A DNA stretch of 27,815 bases from JAAGZL01 sp050288625 (GCA_050288625.1 JBNKEE010000024.1:1-27815); one strand, 5' to 3'; positions 1 through 9,082 are shown, numbered from the stretch's first letter. The notes: generated by a model from the letters alone, not told the origin. Program-made: numbers and translations.

Positions 1-1
1 T

Positions 2-370
2 GGACAAGGCCCGATTAACCCGGTCCAAACATCAGCTGGTCAGGGTAAGAGAAAACCTGGTGAATGGCTGCCGGGAGAGACCATCAGAGAGCACGGCCAA
101 CGTGTCACCAGCGGCACCCCTCTGCCGGAAGATGGCGGACCGGATGAGTCTTCTAACGCTGGCAGCTCACTGGCCTTGAATAAGGAACGATTTAATCGCG
201 GAATGGTGGCCAAACCCACACCTGATGCCGGTCAGGGCGGCGGACCTATAAACCCTGGTCCGAATGCAGTCCAGGGCCAGGTCAATCTGTCCAACTTCGG
301 TCTGGCCGCATCGCCAGATCCTGAAGCCGGAGAGAGCGGAGGTACTGTACCACCCAGACCTGAGATGTAA
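2..370 (+). CDS. C-terminal fragment of an unrecognised Gly/Pro-rich protein
   Basis: The frame is open from base 2 to a TAA at 368-370, so the gene starts before the window; the TTG at 176 has no reason to be the true start. The visible 122 residues are rich in Gly, Pro, Gln, Asn and Glu, with no hydrophobic segment, and look disordered. A loosely repeated unit appears twice: GQGPINPVQTSAGQG at the start of the fragment and GQGGGPINPGPNAVQGQ about 75 residues later. The protein ends in PPRPEM. It converges on guaA with a 33-base gap. I do not recognise a family. The uninterrupted frame and the repeated motif argue that it is a real coding tail, but the function cannot be inferred. Confidence 0.55.
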   Translation, partial: GQGPINPVQTSAGQGKRKPGEWLPGETIREHGQRVTSGTPLPEDGGPDESSNAGSSLALNKERFNRGMVAKPTPDAGQGGGPINPGPNAVQGQVNLSNFGLAASPDPEAGESGGTVPPRPEM

Positions 371-384
371 GAAAAGGCCTTAAT

Positions 385-396
385 CAGGCGAACCTG
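385..396 (-). terminator. weak candidate terminator hairpin after guaA
   Basis: On the minus strand, downstream of the guaA stop, CAGG-TTCG-CCTG can fold into a 4-bp stem with a TTCG tetraloop. A short T-rich stretch (CTTTTCTTA) follows about 10 bases later. The stem is short and the T tract is displaced, so this is only a possible terminator for guaBA. Confidence 0.22.
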
Positions 397-403
397 CCGC
401 CGA

Positions 404-1990
404 CTACTCCCACTCGATAGTAGCCGGCGGCTTGCCGGATATATCGTATGCTACTCTGGAGATGCCCTTCACCTCATTTATGATGCGGCGGGATACCAGT
501 TCCAGGAACTCAAATGGTAGATGTGCAAAGCGCGCGGTCATAAAGTCTATGGTCTCTACCGCCCGCAGGCTGACCACATATTCATAGCGTCTGGCATCGC
601 CCACCACACCTACCGACTTAACCGGCAGGAACACGGCGAAGGCCTGACTCACCTTGTCGTAGAGATCGTGATTCATCAGTTCTGAGATAAAGATATCGTC
701 CGCCAGGCGCAATAGGTCGGCATACTCCTTTTTCACCTCACCTAGAATTCGCACACCTAGGCCCGGACCCGGGAAGGGATGGCGATAGACCATCTCGTAA
801 GGCAGACCCAGTTCCACACCGATCCTGCGCACCTCATCCTTGAATAGCTCGCGCAGAGGCTCTACCAGCTTCAGCTTCATATAATCCGGCAGACCACCCA
901 CATTGTGGTGGGACTTGATCACATGGGCCTTGCCCGATTTGGCCCCGGCCGATTCGATCACATCTGGATAGATGGTGCCCTGAGCCAGGAACTCCACATC
1001 CTTGAGTTTGTTCGCCTCTTCCTCAAAGATATCGATAAACAGATTACCGATTATCTTGCGCTTCTGTTCCGGATCGGCCTCGCCCTGGAGCGCATCCAGG
1101 AAGCGCTGCTCGGCATCGACACGGATCACCTTCACCCCCATGTGCTGGGCAAAAGTGGCCATCACCTGATCACCCTCATGCAGGCGTAACAGACCGTTAT
1201 CTACAAAGATGCATGTCAGCTGGTCGCCGATGGCACGGTGTAAAATAGCTGCAACCACAGATGAGTCAACGCCGCCGGAGAGACCTAAAACCACCTGCTT
1301 GTCCCCCACCTGTTCCCGTACGCTCTTTATGCTCTCCTCGATGATGCTGGCGGAATTCCACAGGGCCTCGCAGCCACAGATATCGAACAGGAAGCGCTCT
1401 ATGATGCGCTGGCCCTGGCGAGTATGGGTCACCTCGGGATGAAACTGCAGGCCGTAATATCTCCGCTCTTCATCGGCCATTCCAGCCAACGGCGCGTTAT
1501 CGGTCTCACAGATGACATGAAAACCGGACGGTGCCTCAACTACACGGTCTCCATGACTCATCCATACGTCAAGCAGACCATACCCATCATCTGTGGTGTG
1601 ATCTTCGATATCCTGCAACAGCTTAGAGTGGTGCCGCGCACGTACCTGGGCGTAGCCATATTCGTGTTTGTCTGAAGACTCCACTTTGCCACCCAGTTGT
1701 GATGCCATGGTCTGCATGCCATAACATATACCCAACAGTGGCACTCCCATATCGAACACCAATTGTGGCGCTCTGGGGGTATGATCTGCAGTCACGGTCT
1801 CAGGACCGCCGGAGAGTATGATGCCAGACGGCCTATGTTCTTTGATGGCGTCTTCACAGTGATCGTAGGGCCAGATCTCGCAGTAGACTCCAGCCTCACG
1901 CACCCGGCGTGCGATCAACTGGGTATATTGCGAACCAAAGTCCAGTATCAGGATGCGATGGGCATGAATGTCTTTTTGCTTTGTAGTCAT
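404..1990 (-). CDS. guaA: GMP synthase (glutamine-hydrolysing)
   Basis: Cytosolic enzyme that aminates XMP to GMP using ATP and glutamine, the last step of de novo GMP synthesis. The 528 residues compare with 525 in E. coli. The N-terminal class I glutamine amidotransferase domain has the nucleophile Cys89 in GICYGMQ and the His184/Glu186 pair in GLQFHPEV. The ATP pyrophosphatase domain has the P-loop-like motif LGLSGGVDSS (about 235-244). The C-terminal dimerisation domain ends with the family-typical PPATIEWE. The ATG at 1990 gives MTTKQKDIHAHRILILDFGS, which aligns with the E. coli start. It lies 46 bases downstream of guaB on the same strand, with only a weak AAGG ribosome site, and is likely co-transcribed as guaBA. 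Nothing is missing from the catalytic motifs. Confidence 0.97.
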   Translation of the reverse strand: MTTKQKDIHAHRILILDFGSQYTQLIARRVREAGVYCEIWPYDHCEDAIKEHRPSGIILSGGPETVTADHTPRAPQLVFDMGVPLLGICYGMQTMASQLGGKVESSDKHEYGYAQVRARHHSKLLQDIEDHTTDDGYGLLDVWMSHGDRVVEAPSGFHVICETDNAPLAGMADEERRYYGLQFHPEVTHTRQGQRIIERFLFDICGCEALWNSASIIEESIKSVREQVGDKQVVLGLSGGVDSSVVAAILHRAIGDQLTCIFVDNGLLRLHEGDQVMATFAQHMGVKVIRVDAEQRFLDALQGEADPEQKRKIIGNLFIDIFEEEANKLKDVEFLAQGTIYPDVIESAGAKSGKAHVIKSHHNVGGLPDYMKLKLVEPLRELFKDEVRRIGVELGLPYEMVYRHPFPGPGLGVRILGEVKKEYADLLRLADDIFISELMNHDLYDKVSQAFAVFLPVKSVGVVGDARRYEYVVSLRAVETIDFMTARFAHLPFEFLELVSRRIINEVKGISRVAYDISGKPPATIEWE

Positions 1991-2036
1991 ACCAGACTGC
2001 CTTGATTGTGTTACGGATGCGGCCGCTGAATAAAAC

Positions 2037-3503
2037 TCAGTTGCGACGGTAGTTTGGTGCTTCCTTGGTGATGGTTACATCATGCACATGGGACTCAGCC
2101 ATGCCTGCACCTGTCACCCGCACAAACTCCGGTTTGGTACGCATCTCAGTGATATTGGCACACCCGGTATAACCCATGCTGGAGCGGATACCGCCTAAAA
2201 GCTGATAGATGATATTGGTTATGCTCCCTTTATATGGGACACGACCCTCAATCCCCTCCGGCACCAGTTTCTCGGTGTCTGAGGTGTTTTCCTGGAAGTA
2301 ACGGTCGCTGGAGCCCTCTTTGCCACCCATAGCTCCGATCGAACCCATGCCACGATATGACTTATATGAGCGGCCCTGATACAGCTCTATCTCACCTGGT
2401 GACTCATCGGTACCGGCGAACAGACCGCCAATCATCACAGAGTGGGCACCAGACGCGATGATCTTGGCCACATCACCAGAATAGCGCAGGCCACCATCTG
2501 CGATCAGCGGCACCCCATCTTTCTTCAACTCATTGGCTACGTTCATCACAGCGCTCACCTGGGGAACGCCGACACCGGCCACGATTCTGGTGGTACATAT
2601 CGATCCAGGTCCTATACCGACCTTTACTGCATCTGCCCCCGCATCCACCAATGCCCTGGCGGCCGCGGCAGTGGCGATATTGCCGCCGATCACCTGTACA
2701 TCAGGATAGTTCTTCTTAACCCAGGCCACACGATCCAGCACTCCCTGTGAGTGTCCATGGGCAGTATCCACCACGATCACATCCACCCCGGCCTGTACCA
2801 GCGCCTCAACTCGCTCTTCCGTGCCCTGGCCGGTACCTACCGCAGCACCTACCCGCAGTCGTTCCTGATCATCACGACAGGCATTGGGGTTAGTCTTGGC
2901 CTTCTGGATATCCTTGACCGTAATCAGTCCTGTCAATTCAAATTTCTTATTTACCACCAGCACCTTTTCAATGCGATGCTTGTGCAACAGCGCGATAACC
3001 TCTTCACGCTTCGCTCCCTCTTCCACCGTCACCAGCTTCTCCTTCGGGGTCATGATAGAGGAGACAGGGTCGCTCATGCGGGTTTCGAAACGCAGGTCGC
3101 GGCTGGTGACTATGCCTACCAACTCTTTGCCCGTGGTAACCGGAACCCCCGAGATATTATGGGCATCGGTTAGATTCATTACATCCAGTATGCTAGTGTC
3201 AGGAGAGACTGAGATAGGTTCACGGATAACACCACTCTCATATTTCTTTACACTTAGTACATTTTTGGCCTGACGTTCCGGGCTCATGTTTTTGTGGACT
3301 ATCCCGATGCCGCCCTCAAGGGCCATGGATATAGCTAGTTTAGCCTCGGTAACCGTATCCATGGCAGCGGACACCAATGGGACACTCAATTGGATATCCC
3401 GAGTCAGGTTAGTCCTGAGGTCGACATCTCCCGGCAGCACCGTGGAGTGGGCGGGAAGAAGGAGTACATCGTCGAAGGTCAGGGCTTCCTGGGTTAGGCG
3501 CAT
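2037..3503 (-). CDS. guaB: IMP dehydrogenase
   Basis: Oxidises IMP to XMP with NAD+, the rate-setting step toward guanine nucleotides, feeding GuaA encoded just downstream. From the ATG at 3503 the protein is 488 residues, the same length as E. coli GuaB, and begins MRLTQEALTFDDVLLLPA. A (beta/alpha)8 barrel is interrupted by a pair of CBS domains (about residues 92-202). The catalytic loop GIGPGSICTTRIVAGVG carries Cys303, and the flap region follows. The frame stays open upstream to an ATG at 3587, but a good sigma-70 promoter lies inside that extension (-10 at 3543-3548), so a transcript from it cannot include the longer start. A start at 3518 (MENQT...) remains possible; GGA upstream of 3503 is a weak ribosome site. 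Confidence 0.96.
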   Translation of the reverse strand: MRLTQEALTFDDVLLLPAHSTVLPGDVDLRTNLTRDIQLSVPLVSAAMDTVTEAKLAISMALEGGIGIVHKNMSPERQAKNVLSVKKYESGVIREPISVSPDTSILDVMNLTDAHNISGVPVTTGKELVGIVTSRDLRFETRMSDPVSSIMTPKEKLVTVEEGAKREEVIALLHKHRIEKVLVVNKKFELTGLITVKDIQKAKTNPNACRDDQERLRVGAAVGTGQGTEERVEALVQAGVDVIVVDTAHGHSQGVLDRVAWVKKNYPDVQVIGGNIATAAAARALVDAGADAVKVGIGPGSICTTRIVAGVGVPQVSAVMNVANELKKDGVPLIADGGLRYSGDVAKIIASGAHSVMIGGLFAGTDESPGEIELYQGRSYKSYRGMGSIGAMGGKEGSSDRYFQENTSDTEKLVPEGIEGRVPYKGSITNIIYQLLGGIRSSMGYTGCANITEMRTKPEFVRVTGAGMAESHVHDVTITKEAPNYRRN

Positions 3504-3542
3504 AGTCTGGTTTTCCATACTGTCAAAAGAAATAAGCCGGTT

Positions 3543-3571
3543 ATTATAGGATTTGCGGCCACCGGGGTAAA
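3543..3571 (-). promoter_or_regulatory. sigma-70 promoter of guaBA
   Basis: On the minus strand TTTACC (plus-strand 3566-3571) is followed by a 17-base spacer and a perfect TATAAT (plus-strand 3543-3548). The start of transcription would fall near 3536, giving a 5' leader of roughly 30 bases to the guaB ATG at 3503. I see no PurR-like operator in the region. It lies in the divergent gap shared with xseA. Confidence 0.7.
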
Positions 3572-3613
3572 CTGAAACAATAACCATTAGAGTGACCCAA
3601 GTTCAGAGACAGT

Positions 3614-4975
3614 ATGCCTAACAACCCCAGTAACAGTGCTACACATCGCGATATCTACAGCGTTTCACGTCTCAATAGCGAGGTGCGAGCGGTTCTCGAT
3701 GCAAGTTTTCCCCTGCTATGGGTGGAAGGAGAGATATCCAATCTAGCCAAACCCTCATCTGGGCATATCTACTTTTCTCTGAAAGACCCTTATTCTCAGG
3801 TACGCTGCGCCATGTTCCGCATAAAGCGACAACGGCTCAGATTTGAACCTGAAAACGGCATGCAGGTCTTAGTCCGAGCTCGTCCTAATCTATACGAGAC
3901 CAGAGGGGATTTTCAGCTCAATATCGAACATATGGAGCCGGGAGGCGAAGGTCTGCTACGCCAAGCCTTCGAAGAGTTGAAGCAACGCTTGGATAAGGAG
4001 GGGTTATTCGACACCCACCTTAAACAGCCTCTTCCCGGATTTCCTCAGCGAATAGGTGTTATCACCTCCCCTTCCGGCGCTGCTATCCGGGATGTGATCA
4101 GCGTATTAAAACGCCGTTACCCGGTTGTATCTGTGCTGATATATCCGGTTCAGGTGCAGGGCGACTCAGCGGCAAAAGATATCGTTCAAGCGCTGCAACT
4201 CGCAAATAGAAGAGACGAATGCGACCTGCTTATACTAACTAGAGGTGGCGGCTCCCTTGAGGACATGATGGCCTTCAATGACGAAGAGGTAGCTCGCACC
4301 ATCTTCGCCAGCAAGATTCCCGTTGTCTCGGCTATCGGCCATGAGATCGACTTTACCATCTCTGACTTTGTAGCTGATCTTAGGGCTCCAACCCCATCAG
4401 CCGCCGCAGAGCTGTCCACACCGAACCAACAAGAATTGGCTGAAAGATATGCCGATCTGCAGCGCCATCTAATAGCTCGTATTGAGAGCCAGCAAAATAC
4501 CATGGAACAAAAGCTGGAGAATATCAGACAGCGCCTCTATCTGCTCCATCCAGGTGTTCGACTGGCCCAAAGACAGCAACGTCTGGACGAGCTGGAGTTG
4601 AAAATAAACCATGCTATCCAGACCATGTTGCGACATTCCAAACAGTCTGCTGTTCACCTGCAAACCAGGCTCCTCTTAGAATCACCGGCTCAGCGTACCG
4701 AAATGCTGCAGCACAGAACCACACAACTGCTACGTCGCATGAGAATATCTGCTTCCAACCAACATAGATTTTTGCAACAACGATTAACTGCGGTGATCAG
4801 AAACCTGAACACCCTGAATCCTCTTGCCACTCTGGAGCGCGGCTACTCCATCACCAGCAAGCTACCAGAGAATAAAATCATCCACAGTTCCACTGATATA
4901 TCTGCGGGAGACCGCATTGAAACCAGACTGGCGCAAGGCAAGTTACTGTGCCTGGTAGAATCTAAAGAGGACTAA
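3614..4975 (+). CDS. xseA: Exodeoxyribonuclease VII large subunit
   Basis: Catalytic large subunit of exonuclease VII, which degrades single-stranded DNA from both ends to acid-insoluble oligonucleotides and acts in mismatch repair and DNA-damage tolerance. The 453 residues match the usual length (E. coli 456). An N-terminal OB-fold (about 14-112, with LWVEGEISN and GHIYFSLKD) binds single-stranded DNA. The nuclease domain begins near GVITSPSGAAIRDV (about 148-161) and contains LILTRGGGSLEDMMAFN and IPVVSAIGHEIDFT. A long helical, Gln/Arg/Leu-rich region follows, where XseB subunits attach in the known enzyme. xseB is not in the window. The gene is divergent from guaB, an arrangement also seen in E. 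coli. The upstream ribosome site is weak. Confidence 0.96.
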   Translation: MPNNPSNSATHRDIYSVSRLNSEVRAVLDASFPLLWVEGEISNLAKPSSGHIYFSLKDPYSQVRCAMFRIKRQRLRFEPENGMQVLVRARPNLYETRGDFQLNIEHMEPGGEGLLRQAFEELKQRLDKEGLFDTHLKQPLPGFPQRIGVITSPSGAAIRDVISVLKRRYPVVSVLIYPVQVQGDSAAKDIVQALQLANRRDECDLLILTRGGGSLEDMMAFNDEEVARTIFASKIPVVSAIGHEIDFTISDFVADLRAPTPSAAAELSTPNQQELAERYADLQRHLIARIESQQNTMEQKLENIRQRLYLLHPGVRLAQRQQRLDELELKINHAIQTMLRHSKQSAVHLQTRLLLESPAQRTEMLQHRTTQLLRRMRISASNQHRFLQQRLTAVIRNLNTLNPLATLERGYSITSKLPENKIIHSSTDISAGDRIETRLAQGKLLCLVESKED

Positions 4976-5040
4976 CTAAGACGACTTAGAAAAAAACAAC
5001 TATATTTCATAATAATAAAAAACAACATGGAGAAAAGGTA

Positions 5041-6462
5041 ATGTCCACATCCACAGCAGGTCTTGAGTTTCGTCAAAGTGTTGATTCTATGGTGGACCGC
5101 GCTCTAGCGGTAATGGATTTGGATATTGGCATTGCCAACGCCATCAAGGCCTGTACTTCGGTATTACAGGTAACTTTCCCAGTTACAATCAAAGACAAGA
5201 TTGAGATGTTCACCGGTTGGCGCGCCGTACATAGCATCCACCGACTTCCATCTAAAGGTGGCATTCGTTATGCCACCACTGTAGATCAGTTTGAAGTCGA
5301 AGCCCTGGCTGCTCTAATGACCTATAAGTGCGCCATAGTCAATGTGCCCTTTGGTGGCTCCAAAGGTGGCCTATTTATAGACCCATGCAAATACACCAGA
5401 GACGAACTGAAGCTTATCACCCGCAGGTTCACACGAGAATTGGCAAAAAAGGGATTCCTTAGCCCTGCCACAAACGTGCCTGCCCCAGATGTGGGAACCG
5501 GCCAGAGAGAGATGGCCTGGATAGCAGACACCTACAAACACCTTTACCCTCAAGACATAAACCACATCGCATGCGTAACTGGGAAACCGGTCGAACACGG
5601 CGGTATCCGTGGACGCACCGAGGCCACTGGTCGTGGCGTTCAATATGGACTGCAAGAATTTTTCCGCCACACTGAGGAGGTAAAGGCGGCGGGGATGGAT
5701 GGAACATTAGAAGGTAAAAACATCATTATCCAAGGACTAGGCAACGTCGGCTACCACGCGGCGAAATTCCTCTCGGAAGAGGATGGCGCAAAGATCATCG
5801 CTGTTATAGAGCGCGATGGCGCCATCATAAATAAAGACGGCATTCACATAGAAGAACTTAGATTCCATCTCAATGACCATATGGGCGTCAAGGGATTTAT
5901 CGGTGGTGAGTATGTGGAAGACGGATCCGGCATCTTAGAGATGGAGTGTGACATCCTAATCCCCGCCGCCCTTGAGAGCGTCATACATGAGAATAATGCT
6001 AGTAACATCAAGGCAAAACTTATTGCAGAGGCCGCTAACGGCCCTATCACATTCGAGGCTGATCGTATTCTGCGCAATAAAGGCATCAAGGTCTTACCAG
6101 ATGCCTACATGAATGCAGGAGGCGTTGTGGTCTCATATTTCGAGTGGATCAGGAATCTCTCTCACGTACGCTTTGGTAGATTAGAACGCCGATTCGATGA
6201 ATCCCGGGGTAACTGTATTGTGCACGCCCTAAATGAGATGACTGGAAAAGAGGTGCCTGAGCACATCAAGAAAAACCTGGGACGTGGGGCCGATGAATTT
6301 GACCTAGTCCGTTCAGGACTTGATGACAGCATGTGCCAAGGACTGCAGGAGATAATCGAGACCTATCACAGTAACAAGAAGATAGAGGATTACCGCACAG
6401 CGGCATATGTTATCGCGCTAACCAAGGTGTCTCGTTCTTACTTGGATATTGGGATTTATTAG
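5041..6462 (+). CDS. Glutamate dehydrogenase (Glu/Leu/Phe/Val dehydrogenase family)
   Basis: Predicted to catalyse reversible oxidative deamination of glutamate to 2-oxoglutarate and ammonia, linking nitrogen and carbon metabolism. The N-terminal dimerisation/substrate domain has KGGIRYA (about 72-78), the catalytic Lys108 in PFGGSKGG, and the Asp150 motif APDVGTG. The Rossmann domain has GLGNVG (232-237). These motifs, with PAALE and EAANGP later, are typical of the family. The 473 residues are slightly long. Coenzyme preference is not settled by what I can read, and another amino acid as substrate is not excluded, although glutamate is the default for this subgroup. GGAG at 5029-5032 lies 8 bases before the ATG. 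The gene sits between xseA and der, and ends 6 bases from the converging der stop. Confidence 0.9.
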   Translation: MSTSTAGLEFRQSVDSMVDRALAVMDLDIGIANAIKACTSVLQVTFPVTIKDKIEMFTGWRAVHSIHRLPSKGGIRYATTVDQFEVEALAALMTYKCAIVNVPFGGSKGGLFIDPCKYTRDELKLITRRFTRELAKKGFLSPATNVPAPDVGTGQREMAWIADTYKHLYPQDINHIACVTGKPVEHGGIRGRTEATGRGVQYGLQEFFRHTEEVKAAGMDGTLEGKNIIIQGLGNVGYHAAKFLSEEDGAKIIAVIERDGAIINKDGIHIEELRFHLNDHMGVKGFIGGEYVEDGSGILEMECDILIPAALESVIHENNASNIKAKLIAEAANGPITFEADRILRNKGIKVLPDAYMNAGGVVVSYFEWIRNLSHVRFGRLERRFDESRGNCIVHALNEMTGKEVPEHIKKNLGRGADEFDLVRSGLDDSMCQGLQEIIETYHSNKKIEDYRTAAYVIALTKVSRSYLDIGIY

Positions 6463-6468
6463 AGGTAA

Positions 6469-7863
6469 CTATTTCTTCCTCTTCACAAACTTCTTAAGAC
6501 GCTGCCGCTTCTGTACCTGGCGCTTGGTCAGGACATTCTTTTTACCTTCGTACGGATTGGTTCCACTACGGAATTCCAATCTGATTGGAGTCCCGTCCAA
6601 TCTCAATGCCTTGCGGAAACGGCTGATGAGAAAACGTTTATAGGTATCCGGTACGGCATCTGTCTGGGTGCCATGAATCACGATGATGGGAGGATTTTGC
6701 CCACCCTGATGGGCATAGCGTAGTTTGATGCGCCTGCCATGCACCATGGGCGGTTGATGCTCCTGCAGCGCCCACTCCAGAATCCTATTCAATTCAGGTG
6801 TCGGAATATCTCGCATAGCGTTCTGGTAAACCTTATCCACCACAGGAAACATCTTACCCACCCCAGAGCCGTGCAAAGCGGAGATAAAGTGCTTCTCAGC
6901 AAAATCCAGAAACGGCAGTTTGCGTTCCAGGTCTTCCTTTATCTTTTCCCGTTTATCCTGATCCAACCCATCCCATTTATTTATTGCCACCACCAGAGCG
7001 CGACCGCTCTCCAAAATATGTCCGGCCAGAGTGGCGTCCTGATCAATGATGTTAAGTTGTGCATCTAAAACCAGGATTACTACATTGGCCTCTTCTATGG
7101 CCTGCAGCGTCTTGATAACACTAAACTTCTCGATGGCGTTGTCTACCTTGGCGCGGCGCCGCACCCCGGCCGTATCGATCAGCGTGTACTTTTTGTTATC
7201 ACGCTCAAACGGGATAAACACACTGTCTCTGGTAGTACCAGGTTGATCGAAGGCCACAACTCTATCCTCTCCCAGAAGACGATTCACCAGGGTAGACTTG
7301 CCTACATTGGGACGACCAATGATTGCCACTTTGATCCCCATATCGTAGCCGTCGGCAGCATCATCTTCCGGCTCGGGCAGCAACTCCAGGGTTAGGTTGA
7401 TAAGCTGTTTTACGCCATGCCCGTGTACTGCCGCTATGGGCACAGGATCTCCTAAACCGAGACTATAGAAATCCACCCCGGCTACTGCCTTGTCCATGTT
7501 CTCGCTCTTATTTACTACCACGGTGATGGGCTTTCCGGTGCGGCGCAGTTGTTCAGCGATAGCCTCATCCCCAGAATTCAGACCATCCTTTGCATCAAGC
7601 AGGAACAAGATGTGATCGGCATCACCGATAGCAGTAATCACCTGCTGCACCATCAAGGCCTCCACACCCTCAGCGTCACCACTGATGCCTCCGGTATCCA
7701 CCACCAAGTACGGACGTTTACCCATGCGGCCTACGCCGTACTGGCGATCACGAGTCAGCCCTGGTTGATCAGCAACCAGCGCATCCCGACTACGGGTAAG
7801 CCGGTTAAATAGAGTTGATTTACCAACGTTGGGACGCCCAACCAGGGCGATTACTGGAAGCAC
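6469..7863 (-). CDS. der: Ribosome biogenesis GTPase Der (EngA)
   Basis: Essential double-GTPase that acts in 50S subunit maturation. Two GTPase domains are visible. The first has GRPNVGKS at 9-16, DTGG at 57-60 and NKSE at 118-121. The second has GRPNVGKS at 183-190, DTAG at 230-233 and NKWD. A KH-like C-terminal domain and a very basic tail (KKFVKRKK) follow. Length is 464 residues (E. coli 490). The first G4 motif reads NKSE rather than NKxD, a conservative change. The start is GTG at 7863, supported by AGGGG seven bases upstream. It is the last gene of the long minus-strand run, 41 bases after bamB. Confidence 0.96.
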   Translation of the reverse strand: MLPVIALVGRPNVGKSTLFNRLTRSRDALVADQPGLTRDRQYGVGRMGKRPYLVVDTGGISGDAEGVEALMVQQVITAIGDADHILFLLDAKDGLNSGDEAIAEQLRRTGKPITVVVNKSENMDKAVAGVDFYSLGLGDPVPIAAVHGHGVKQLINLTLELLPEPEDDAADGYDMGIKVAIIGRPNVGKSTLVNRLLGEDRVVAFDQPGTTRDSVFIPFERDNKKYTLIDTAGVRRRAKVDNAIEKFSVIKTLQAIEEANVVILVLDAQLNIIDQDATLAGHILESGRALVVAINKWDGLDQDKREKIKEDLERKLPFLDFAEKHFISALHGSGVGKMFPVVDKVYQNAMRDIPTPELNRILEWALQEHQPPMVHGRRIKLRYAHQGGQNPPIIVIHGTQTDAVPDTYKRFLISRFRKALRLDGTPIRLEFRSGTNPYEGKKNVLTKRQVQKRQRLKKFVKRKK

Positions 7864-7875
7864 TGTGAAACCCCT

Positions 7876-7895
7876 AATCTATGAAGTTATAGATT
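7876..7895. repeat. AT-rich inverted repeat between bamB and der
   Basis: AATCTAT (7876-7882) and ATAGATT (7889-7895) form a perfect 7-bp inverted repeat around a 6-base loop. It lies between the bamB stop and the der ribosome binding site. It has no T tract and is AT-rich, so a terminator is unlikely; a weak RNA hairpin is possible. Confidence 0.35.
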
Positions 7896-7904
7896 CAGTT
7901 ATAG

Positions 7905-9080
7905 CTATTTACCGGAGACGGTAAAGGCGGCCAGCTCACCACCATCGCCCAGCACATAGGCAACACTGCCATTTACAACCGGCGGAGTCGTGATTGGCGC
8001 AGACCCTACACGCGTACGGGCCACCATGTGCCCATCTTCAGGCGATAGCCAGTGCAGATACCCCTCAAAGTCTCCCACTACAACATATTCGCCCAGTACG
8101 GCTGGGGCCGACAGCCTGCGTCCATGCAGTTTGTCCTGTTTCCACATGGATGAGCTATTTCTGGGATCGATGGCCCACACCTTATCTTCTGCATCTGACA
8201 CATAGAGATACTCATAATCTGCTCCCAGGCCGGCATAAGATGACAGCTCGCGCCGCCATACCACATCGCCCGAGTCTTCGGTAACGGCAGCTAATTGTCC
8301 CTGATATGTGGCAACATAGATCATTCCACCCTGCACAACAGGATCACCATCTATGTCCACCATCCGCTCAAGTTCAGAGCGACCGCTGGGAACGGCAATG
8401 GTCGCTTCCCAATACTGTTGCCCACTCTCAATATCGAAGGCGATAAGTTTACCACTGGCGAAACCGCAAATGACCTTGGTTCCACTGATAACTGGTGAAC
8501 TGTTGCCATGCAAGGTCAAAACCGGAATAGAGCGATCATACATCCAAGCGATCTTGCCATCTGAGACGTTCAGGGCATAGAGTTTGCCATCAATAGTGTG
8601 TACTACCACCATACCCTGCGATGCCTTAGGTACAGACAACACTTCACTGCTTACCCTGGCGCGCCATATCTCAGATCCATCCTGTTGTGATAGAGCCAAA
8701 ACCTCACCATTACTGGTACCGACAAGGACCAGGCCTTCACCCGCACCGGGACCGCCTGATATCTCCAGGCCCTCTTTTTCCACACTCCAGACAACGCGAC
8801 CGCTGCCACTATCCAGCGCTTTAATCACACCCTCGCGATTCGCCACATAAACTCGACCCTCGTTCACAAATGGCACCAGTTTTACCCTATCCGATGCAGA
8901 GCCTGCGCCCACAGATGCAGACCAAAGTTTTTTTACGTTTATACTGCTTTTCAACTCAACCAGCTCTGCTGGTGGGTCGATATTGGGTTCATCTTCCAGC
9001 AGTTTTAGAGGATCCATAGAACCGCATCCACTCAACAACAGAAGAGGGATAAGAGTGGTTATGAACCTTACTATAAACAT
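7905..9080 (-). CDS. bamB: Outer membrane protein assembly lipoprotein BamB
   Basis: Outer-membrane lipoprotein of the BAM complex, which inserts beta-barrel proteins into the outer membrane. The start MFIVRFITTLIPLLLLSGCG is a signal peptide with a lipobox, predicting lipidation at Cys19. The rest is a beta-propeller of PQQ-like repeats: about eight recurring units of the type GxVYVxxxxGxLxALDxxxGxxxW run from about residue 70 to the end. The 391 residues match E. coli (392). It starts with ATG 2 bases after the yfgM stop, so the two are surely on one transcript. The hisS-yfgM-bamB-der order is conserved in gammaproteobacteria and supports the call. Confidence 0.95.
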   Translation of the reverse strand: MFIVRFITTLIPLLLLSGCGSMDPLKLLEDEPNIDPPAELVELKSSINVKKLWSASVGAGSASDRVKLVPFVNEGRVYVANREGVIKALDSGSGRVVWSVEKEGLEISGGPGAGEGLVLVGTSNGEVLALSQQDGSEIWRARVSSEVLSVPKASQGMVVVHTIDGKLYALNVSDGKIAWMYDRSIPVLTLHGNSSPVISGTKVICGFASGKLIAFDIESGQQYWEATIAVPSGRSELERMVDIDGDPVVQGGMIYVATYQGQLAAVTEDSGDVVWRRELSSYAGLGADYEYLYVSDAEDKVWAIDPRNSSSMWKQDKLHGRRLSAPAVLGEYVVVGDFEGYLHWLSPEDGHMVARTRVGSAPITTPPVVNGSVAYVLGDGGELAAFTVSGK

Positions 9081-9082
9081 GA

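Noticed and set aside
2751..3173. 140-residue open frame on the plus strand opposite guaB
   Set aside because: It lies wholly antisense to strongly conserved guaB coding sequence and shows no recognisable motif; a shadow frame.
4976..5040. CTAAG-ACGA-CTTAG hairpin followed by a run of A between xseA and the dehydrogenase gene
   Set aside because: The stem is only 5 bp, and the homopolymer is A, not T, in the direction of transcription, so it is not an intrinsic terminator.
6469..7863. NKSE instead of NKxD in the first GTPase domain of Der as a loss-of-function sign
   Set aside because: Asp-to-Glu is conservative, and all other G motifs in both domains are intact, so the protein is most likely functional.
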